Below are positions 43,133-47,400 of a stretch of DNA of 47,400 nucleotides, in pieces. The position numbers and the translations under genes are program-made. Origin of the DNA: Clostridiales bacterium. GTDB lineage: Bacteria > Bacillota > Clostridia > Oscillospirales > Oscillospiraceae. Under the pieces are notes generated by a model. It was not told the origin of the DNA, searched no databases, and saw nothing but the letters and a program-made list of their open reading frames with translations. Each line of letters opens with the position of its first letter. The first letter of the stretch is position 1. The stretch covers positions 1-47,400 of the forward strand of contig JALFAD010000019.1 in assembly GCA_022772525.1 (NCBI GenBank), written 5' to 3'.

Positions 43133-44023
43133 TTACTTCCCTCCCTTGGCGGTGGCGGGCTTGAGGCCAGCCTTAATGGCGGGCAGGCCGATGGCGAGAG
43201 CCACAATGGTGGCGGAGATCAGCTTCAGACACTCGCTGGGAAGGTCCATTCTCAGGGCGATGGCGATGATGAAGCGGTAGACAACGGAACCGAGAACCGC
43301 GCCCAGAATCTTCACCCAGGTCTTGCCCTTGGGCATCAGGGTCTCGCCGATGATGAGGGAGGCAAGGCCGATGATGACCATGCCGGTGCCAAGGTTAATG
43401 TCGGCGGTTTTCTGGTACTGGGCCAGCACCGCGCCGGACAGGGCGGTGAGGGAGTTGGAAACGCACAGACCCACGGTGATGGTGAAGCCGGTGTTGATGG
43501 AGGAGGCCCGCACCATGTCCGGATTGTCGCCGGTGGCCCGGATGGACAGGCCCAGCCGGGTCTTCAGGAACAGGGCCAGCAGAATTCCCACGCAGGCAAC
43601 CAGCACCGCCACGGGAATCAGCTTGCAGAAGGTCTTGCCGAGAAGGGGCTGTACCATGGAGAAAACCGTGGCGGCCTTCATCATATTGACGTTGGAGGAG
43701 AAGCCCATGACCGCCAGATTCACGGTGTACAGCCCCGTATTGGTGATGATGCCCGCGAGAATGGAGGGAATTTGCAGCTTGGTTTGCAGAAAGGCGGTGA
43801 CGGAACCTGCGCAGGCGCCAGCCAGCATGGCGGCGGGCAGACCCAGAATGGGATGCCCTGCCACGGCAAAGGTGGCGGACACGGCACAGCCTAAGGTAAA
43901 GGCGCCGTCGGTGGTCATATCGGCGATGTTCAGCACCCGGAAGCTGAGGTACAGCGCCAGCGCCACCAGCGCGTAGATACAGCCAAGCTCCAGAGCGCTG
44001 AAAATAATGGCAGAGGATATCAT
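43133..44023 (-). CDS. ABC transporter permease (TrpY-like)
   Basis: 296 aa with about eight to nine helices of the branched-chain amino acid permease fold (BPD_transp_2). The start LELGCIYALVALALYLSFRV and LNIADMTTDGAFTLG, and the ATPase-coupling loop GLSIRATGDNPDMVRASSIN, are typical. It is the middle gene of the three-gene importer operon, 59 bases after the binding protein. Confidence 0.92.
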   Translation of the reverse strand: MISSAIIFSALELGCIYALVALALYLSFRVLNIADMTTDGAFTLGCAVSATFAVAGHPILGLPAAMLAGACAGSVTAFLQTKLQIPSILAGIITNTGLYTVNLAVMGFSSNVNMMKAATVFSMVQPLLGKTFCKLIPVAVLVACVGILLALFLKTRLGLSIRATGDNPDMVRASSINTGFTITVGLCVSNSLTALSGAVLAQYQKTADINLGTGMVIIGLASLIIGETLMPKGKTWVKILGAVLGSVVYRFIIAIALRMDLPSECLKLISATIVALAIGLPAIKAGLKPATAKGGK

Positions 44024-44082
44024 GGGGATTCTCCTTTACAATAAAAATGCTTGCAGGGGCGGGTCAATGACCCGCCCTCAGA

Positions 44083-45111
44083 TTACTGCTCGGTGGTAAC
44101 TTCAACAACGGTGTTGGCCATGTCGGAGAAGACGCTGTAGTCCAGCCCTAACGCCTTGGCGGTGTCGGTGTTCACGGTGATGATGCCGCCGTCCATGACG
44201 TGGAACTCGGGAACCGCGCCGCCGGTGAGGATGTCGAAGGCCATGTCGGCGGTGCAGGCGCCCAGCTCGGTGTAGTTGACGCCGCAGGTGGCGAAGCCGC
44301 CGGACTGGACGAAGGAGTCCGCGCCGGTGTAGTGGGGGATGCCCGCCTCGTTCAGGATTTCGGCAACGGCAACCTCAGCATCCATGACCCGGTTGTCGGT
44401 GGGGGTGAATACGGCGTCCACACGGCCCACCAGGGAAGCGGCAGCGGCGACAATCTCATCGGTGGTGTTGCCGGTCTTTTCGAGGTAGCGGATGCCCTTG
44501 CTGTCCAGATATGCCTTTGCCTCAGCGATGGCGGTGGTGGAGTTATCCTCGGAGTTGCTGAACAGCAGACCCACAGTCTTCACAGCGGGATTGACAGCGA
44601 GCATCATGTCCAAGATGAAGGGCGTGTTCAGAGCGTCGGAGGTGCCGGTGACCTTGTCAAGTCCGGTGAGACCGGCGGATACGGGGTCAGAGCAGGCGGC
44701 GAATACGATGGGAGTGTCGGTGCCTTCCGCAGTGGTGACCATGGTCTGCGCTGCCAGCGTGGCGATGGGGATAATCATATCAACCTTGTTATCCATGACC
44801 TGAGCGCCGATCTGGCCCAGCATGGTGGGATCGTTCTGACCGTTGTATTCGGAAACCGTCAGTTCAATGCCGGCGGCATCGGCCCTGGCCTTCAGCTCGG
44901 CGGCAACGGCGGTGCGGATTTCGTCCAGAGAGGAGTGGGAAAGCTGCTGCACGATGGCGATGGAGTAACTGGCGGCTGGAGCCTGCGTTTCGGGGGCCTG
45001 GGTTTCCGGGGCAGCCGCGGTGGTCGGGGCAGGAGCGGAGGACGCGCCGCAGCCGGCCAGCAGGGAAGCGGAGAGAATCAGAGAAGAAATAACAGAAATA
45101 ACCTTCTTCAT
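44083..45111 (-). CDS. ABC transporter substrate-binding lipoprotein (TrpX-like)
   Basis: 342 aa. The signal peptide ends in the lipobox SLLAGC and a Pro/Ala/Thr linker follows. The mature protein is of the ABC_sub_bind (PF04392) type, with SIAIVQQLSHSSLDEIRTAV, PIVFAACSDPVSAGL and VGLLFSNSEDNS as family segments. Members include streptococcal TrpX, which binds tryptophan. AAAGGAG precedes ATG 45111. The leader carries a T-box and a peptide with two adjacent Trp codons, which supports an aromatic amino acid, most likely Trp, as substrate. Confidence 0.9.
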   Translation of the reverse strand: MKKVISVISSLILSASLLAGCGASSAPAPTTAAAPETQAPETQAPAASYSIAIVQQLSHSSLDEIRTAVAAELKARADAAGIELTVSEYNGQNDPTMLGQIGAQVMDNKVDMIIPIATLAAQTMVTTAEGTDTPIVFAACSDPVSAGLTGLDKVTGTSDALNTPFILDMMLAVNPAVKTVGLLFSNSEDNSTTAIAEAKAYLDSKGIRYLEKTGNTTDEIVAAAASLVGRVDAVFTPTDNRVMDAEVAVAEILNEAGIPHYTGADSFVQSGGFATCGVNYTELGACTADMAFDILTGGAVPEFHVMDGGIITVNTDTAKALGLDYSVFSDMANTVVEVTTEQ

Positions 45112-45214
45112 GGTAAATACTCCTTTTTTTATCAAATGAGATGATTATGTTTTGGAAAACGATACCGAGCAATGCCCAATGGTGTAACGATTACAGACAC
45201 CTGAGCACGCATTG

Positions 45215-45265
45215 TCAGGCCGCACTGCGGCTCCACCATCGTTTCCCCGGTAATTTCTTTATCAT
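45215..45265 (-). CDS. Trp-codon leader peptide
   Basis: A 16-codon frame encodes MIKKLPGKRWWSRSAA, with tandem TGG TGG codons. It starts at ATG 45265, 8 bases after AAAGGAG, immediately downstream of the T-box terminator and 100 bases before the substrate-binding gene. The GATGGTG that includes the Trp codons can pair with CACCAT further down, and GGGAAACGAT can pair with ATCGTTTTCC, so ribosome stalling at Trp codons would change the fold before the trpX-like start. It is too short to be called on coding statistics; the Trp pair, ribosome site and location carry the case. Confidence 0.6.
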   Translation of the reverse strand: MIKKLPGKRWWSRSAA

Positions 45266-45288
45266 ATGCGTTTCTCCTTTCGGAAATG

Positions 45289-45569
45289 AAAAAAGTCCTT
45301 GTTCCCCAAAGGGAACAAGGACAGAAAATACTATTTTCTGCGGTACCACCTTGTTTGCCGGTAAAAACCGACCGCTCTGCCGGCGCCAACACGCCGTGTG
45401 CCCAGTAACGCTGGCAATGCGTCAGAAGATACTCGGGGACATCCCCTTTCCCTCTGCCCTCGGCGGCCCATTTGCTGCTCCGCTTTTCGCTCCCCTCTCA
45501 GCTGTGGGGAACTCTCTGTGGATGCGCTGGCAGCTTTACTTCCGCGTCTGTGGTTTGCTTTATTAGCTT
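45289..45569 (-). promoter_or_regulatory. T-box riboswitch leader with terminator
   Basis: The T-box sequence AAGGTGGTACCGCAG lies at 45338-45352 (minus strand). The terminator GTCCTTGTTCCC / GGGGAACAAGGAC with six T's lies at 45289-45322. A long, paired upstream part (45370-45560) would be Stem I to III. Uncharged tRNA binding would favour the antiterminator and open the operon. I could not place the specifier triplet with confidence, so amino acid identity is not read from the T-box itself. Confidence 0.85.
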
Positions 45570-45575
45570 AAAGCC

Positions 45576-45604
45576 TTTATACACCATCCGAAGCCATTTG
45601 TCAA
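45576..45604 (-). promoter_or_regulatory. promoter of the T-box operon
   Basis: On the minus strand TTGACA and TATAAA are separated by 17 bases. Confidence 0.8.
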
Positions 45605-45661
45605 GCATTATTTTTCGCGGCTTGCGGACAAATGTGCGCAAGAGAAATGCGGTAGCTCCAT

Positions 45662-45682
45662 GCCTTCCCAAAGGGGGAAGGC
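45662..45682. terminator. hairpin after lexA
   Basis: GCCTTCCC pairs with GGGAAGGC. It looks like a single arm of the REP-like element at 42228 and may serve as the lexA terminator; no T-run follows on the minus strand. Confidence 0.4.
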
Positions 45683-45688
45683 TTTGAC

Positions 45689-46264
45689 TCAGTATTCTCT
45701 GACAACGCCCTTAACCACGCCGATGATTTCTGCGTGGGTGCCGTCGATGGGGGAATAGTTGTCGTTTTCCGGCATGAGCCAGACCTGCCCGTTCCGGCGC
45801 AGCAGCCGCTTGACCGTGGCCTCGTCCTCAATCCGGGCCACCACGATCTGCCCACTGTCGGCACTGGACTGAGGGCGGACGATGACCTTGTCCCCCTCCA
45901 GAATCCCGGCGTTTATCATACTGTCGCCCCGCACCCGCAGAGCAAAGCACCCCGGCTCCGACCAGGGCAGAGTACCCTCCTGATTCTCCACCGCCAGAAT
46001 GGGCAGGCCCGCCGTGACCACGCCGATAACGGGGATCTGACCGGGCCGCGCGCCGGTGACCAGCGCCCGTTTGCGGCCTTTCGCGCCGGGGGCCTGAAGC
46101 AGGCCCTTTTCCTGGAGCGCCTGCAAATGGTAGCTGACGGATGCGGTGGAGCGCAGGCCCACTGCCGCGCCGATTTCCCGTACGGAGGGGGAGTAGCCGT
46201 TTTCCTGAATAAACTGGTTGACATAATCCATGATCAGCTGGGCTTTGTTGCTGGTTCTGGGCAT
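45689..46264 (-). CDS. lexA: LexA repressor
   Basis: 191 aa. LexA represses SOS genes until RecA filaments trigger self-cleavage. The N-terminal winged helix-turn-helix has NGYSPSVREIGAAVGLRSTA followed by SVSYHLQALQEKGLL. The cleavage site Ala-Gly is in GVVTAGLPILA, the catalytic Ser in RGDSMINAGILEGD and the Lys in DEATVKRLLRR. I chose ATG 46264 because GGAGG lies 8 bases upstream; the open frame before it is made by the TTGACA-type repeat. A LexA-like operator overlaps its promoter. Confidence 0.95.
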   Translation of the reverse strand: MPRTSNKAQLIMDYVNQFIQENGYSPSVREIGAAVGLRSTASVSYHLQALQEKGLLQAPGAKGRKRALVTGARPGQIPVIGVVTAGLPILAVENQEGTLPWSEPGCFALRVRGDSMINAGILEGDKVIVRPQSSADSGQIVVARIEDEATVKRLLRRNGQVWLMPENDNYSPIDGTHAEIIGVVKGVVREY

Positions 46265-46282
46265 GGCGGCACCTCCTGAAGG

Positions 46283-46315
46283 ATTGACAATTGACAGTTG
46301 ACAATTGTCAATTAT
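46283..46315. repeat. tandem TTGACA-type short repeat, copy 2
   Basis: Same unit order as at 32652-32685, ending in a GACAATTGTC palindrome. It lies in the lexA leader between promoter and ribosome site. Confidence 0.75.
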
Positions 46316-46358
46316 GGGATTCGATAGGGATGACATGGGAATAGACCTTCATGGGGAC

Positions 46359-46377
46359 ATTATAGCACATATTTTCG
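46359..46377 (-). promoter_or_regulatory. lexA -10 box and LexA operator
   Basis: On the minus strand CGAAAATATGTGCT (46364-46377) matches 11 of 14 positions of the Gram-positive LexA box CGAACATATGTTCG, and it runs directly into TATAAT (46359-46364). The position fits autorepression. Confidence 0.6.
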
Positions 46378-46444
46378 AAAAAAGAAAGTATTATTTTTCA
46401 CAAAAACAGGGCCTGCCGCCTATACTATCCGAGGGGGGATGGGA

Positions 46445-46882
46445 ATGGAACGCATGGACAAAAGCCGGGAGGTGTGGCAGCGGGTGATGAATTCGCAGCC
46501 GGCGGTGCCGAAGGATGGCCTCCGGGGCCTTCGCCGGGAGTCGGCGGCACTCAGCGGGGCCTACCGGCAGCTTTCAGCTTCGCTCACCGGCAAGGCCGGG
46601 GAGAAGGCGGGGCAGCTATACCGGGAGGAGGGGGTGATTTCCGCCTGCCTGCGGGGGCTGGAGGTGCTGCGGGGAGAGGACGGCGGAAAGCTCAAATACC
46701 CTCAGCCGGCGAAGGAGCCTGCCCAGCGGCTTCTGCGTGGCTGCTACCACCGAACCCGGAACTGCATCGCGGAGTATACGGCCCGAACGGTGGATCCGGA
46801 AACCGGGGCGGTGTTCCGGGAGCTTGCCGACCGGGCCCAGCAGCAGTGCGCCCTGATCGCGGAGCTGATGGGGATGCTGTAG
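46445..46882 (+). CDS. small helical protein of unknown function
   Basis: 145 aa, rich in Ala, Arg, Glu and Leu, with no hydrophobic segment. It reads as a bundle of about four helices: near 18-45 (GLRRESAALSGAYRQLSASL), 55-75, 88-110 (LLRGCYHRTRNCIAEYTART) and 118-143. The length and helix plan recall ferritin-like or DUF2383-like four-helix proteins, but Glu/His metal ligands are not obvious. GAGGGGGG lies 6 bases before ATG 46445; ATG 46439 and 46454 are alternatives. It is divergent from lexA and ends before a terminator shared with the RNA units. Confidence 0.65.
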   Translation: MERMDKSREVWQRVMNSQPAVPKDGLRGLRRESAALSGAYRQLSASLTGKAGEKAGQLYREEGVISACLRGLEVLRGEDGGKLKYPQPAKEPAQRLLRGCYHRTRNCIAEYTARTVDPETGAVFRELADRAQQQCALIAELMGML

Positions 46883-46892
46883 AAAGTGCATG

Positions 46893-46921
46893 AAAAAATC
46901 CCTGACACGAAAGTGTCAGGG
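46893..46921 (-). terminator. terminator of structured unit 1
   Basis: CCCTGACAC-TTTC-GTGTCAGGG on the minus strand, followed by six T's. It is a perfect 9-base stem. Confidence 0.85.
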
Positions 46922-46931
46922 AACTTTTTCA

Positions 46932-47029
46932 TGGTGACCCGTACGGGATCGGGAAACAGAGGGGCGGCTCGGTCCAGCCCTCGCCGGAAACAGCCAACCG
47001 GGCTGTTTCATGAAATCATTCGATTCCCG
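46932..47029 (-). ncRNA. structured unit 1 with tRNA-Glu-like 3' end
   Basis: Read on the minus strand it starts CGGGAATCGAATG and ends in CGTACGGGTCACCA, identical to the acceptor end of the adjacent tRNA-Glu including CCA. The two ends pair (CGGGAATCG with CGATCCCG). Inside lie a long hairpin GAAACAGCC/GGCTGTTTC (46987-47009) with CCGGT-like loop and a hairpin CGGC/GCCG (46965-46986) whose loop contains GGCTGGAC. A rho-independent terminator follows. It lacks D-arm and anticodon arm, so it is not a tRNA. Function unknown. Confidence 0.5.
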
Positions 47030-47045
47030 TGCTGTCTTGATAATG

Positions 47046-47073
47046 AAAAAACCCTCCTGCAACAGCAGAAGGG
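47046..47073 (-). terminator. terminator of structured unit 2
   Basis: CCCTTCTGC-TGTT-GCAGGAGGG (one G-U) followed by T's on the minus strand. Confidence 0.8.
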
Positions 47074-47082
47074 CATTTCTCA

Positions 47083-47185
47083 TGGTGACCCGTACGGGAA
47101 TCGATCAAATTAAGGAGCACCCGCCGTCCAGCCGTCGGGTGGCAAGTGCCCACCGGGCACTTGCATTCAGATTGGTTCGATTCCC
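47083..47185 (-). ncRNA. structured unit 2 with tRNA-Glu-like 3' end
   Basis: It has the same plan as unit 1. The closing stem is GGGAATCGA (47177-47185 complement) with TCGATTCCC (47096-47104 complement). The long hairpin is GCAAGTGCCC/GGGCACTTGC (47142-47164), and the second hairpin CACCCG/CGGGTG (47118-47141) again has GGCTGGAC in its loop. It ends in CGTACGGGTCACCA and its own terminator. The stems differ from unit 1 on both sides, keeping the pairing, while loops and ends are conserved. Confidence 0.5.
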
Positions 47186-47201
47186 CGAGGAAAACGGCAT
47201 G

Positions 47202-47231
47202 AAAAAAAGCCCATTCCTTTCGGAACGAGCT
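47202..47231 (-). terminator. terminator after tRNA-Glu
   Basis: AGCTCGTTCC-GAAA-GGAATGGGCT with G-U pairs, followed by T's on the minus strand. Confidence 0.75.
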
Positions 47232-47239
47232 TCATTTCA

Positions 47240-47314
47240 TGGTGACCCGTACGGGAATCGAACCCATGTTACCGCCGTGAAAGGGCGGTGTCTTAACCGC
47301 TTGACCAACGGGCC
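47240..47314 (-). tRNA. tRNA-Glu(TTC), CCA encoded
   Basis: On the minus strand GGCCCGT starts the acceptor stem and ACGGGTC-A-CCA ends it. The anticodon loop is CTTTCAC, giving TTC. The T-loop GGTTCGATTCC is standard. It lies directly downstream of tRNA-Met with no spacer apart from CCA. Confidence 0.95.
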
Positions 47315-47390
47315 TGGTAGCGGCAATCTGATTCGAACAGATGACATACCGGGTATGAACCGGCTACTCTACCAACTGAGTTATGCCGCC
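47315..47390 (-). tRNA. tRNA-Met(CAT), CCA encoded
   Basis: On the minus strand GGCGGCA pairs with TGCCGCT. The anticodon loop GTTCATACCC gives CAT, and the body is of the elongator type (G-U at the acceptor end, D-loop AACTCAGTTGGTAGAGT). CCA is encoded. The tRNA cluster probably continues beyond the window edge. Confidence 0.93.
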
Positions 47391-47400
47391 ATGTGGTCAA

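Noticed and set aside
45370..45560. Reading the T-box specifier as a definite codon
   Set aside because: The K-turn-like helix can be placed, but several triplets around GAGTAT are possible and none is clearly Trp; the amino acid was not assigned from it.
46283..46315. CRISPR-like array in the TTGACA repeats
   Set aside because: Units are 7-8 bases, contiguous and without spacers; no cas genes are present in the window.
47391..47400. Third tRNA gene at the window end
   Set aside because: A TGG that could be the CCA of another minus-strand tRNA is present, but only ten bases remain.

Overview
The window looks like the chromosome of an anaerobic, spore-forming Clostridia bacterium of the Oscillospiraceae type. 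The grounds are a high-GC Firmicute codon style, strong AGGAGG-like ribosome sites, sigma-A promoters with 17-bp spacers, an alpha/beta small acid-soluble spore protein remnant, a T-box leader, a preQ1 riboswitch, a holin-like type I toxin and Gram-positive style LexA and ECF sigma genes. The genus call is inference.

Layout. 1-1040: gene debris (a spore-protein gene cut at its 3' end, a glycosyltransferase-like scrap, the N-terminal part of a flippase). 1043-3907 (minus): M20 peptidase plus two multi-pass membrane proteins, one operon. 3908-4660: no intact gene; holds pieces of two transposases and one copy of an interspersed repeat. 4662-5891 (minus): RlmI-like rRNA methyltransferase. 5993-23594 (plus): a surface-polysaccharide locus in two transcription units. 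The first makes GDP-mannose and GDP-fucose (gmd, fcl, a polytopic membrane protein, manC, manA). The second, from a strong promoter at 12562, carries a WecG/TagA-type fusion enzyme, four GT4 glycosyltransferases, an O-acyltransferase, a radical SAM/SPASM protein, a tagD-licD pair that probably adds glycerol phosphate, and apbE. No intact flippase, polymerase, chain-length regulator or phosphomannomutase is present.

23651-26550 (minus): a P-type-ATPase-like protein that has lost its catalytic motifs, and RlmB. 26759-35719 (plus): housekeeping genes ftsH, a lipoprotein, trmL, pgk, tpiA, tsaC, coaE and an M18 aminopeptidase. 35752-36067: a type I toxin-antitoxin locus. 36086-36925: promoter, repeat element, preQ1 riboswitch and queT. 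36990-39782: acyltransferase, DUF2156 protein and GNAT. 39820-42161 (minus): TraX-like protein, PspC, anti-sigma candidate and ECF sigma factor. 42337-45604 (minus): an ABC importer of the TrpXYZ type behind a T-box leader and a short leader peptide with two adjacent Trp codons. 45689-46264 (minus): lexA. 46445-46882: a small unknown gene. 46890-47390 (minus): tRNA-Met, tRNA-Glu and two tandem structured units that end like tRNA-Glu, each followed by its own terminator.

The most unusual items are: the two tRNA-Glu-ended structured units; the T-box plus Trp leader peptide; a roughly 161-bp inverted-ended repeat family with co-varying hairpins (three copies, one inside the queT leader); the P-type-ATPase pseudoenzyme; the fused WecG enzyme; and the toxin-antitoxin locus whose two RNAs start with the same sequence block.
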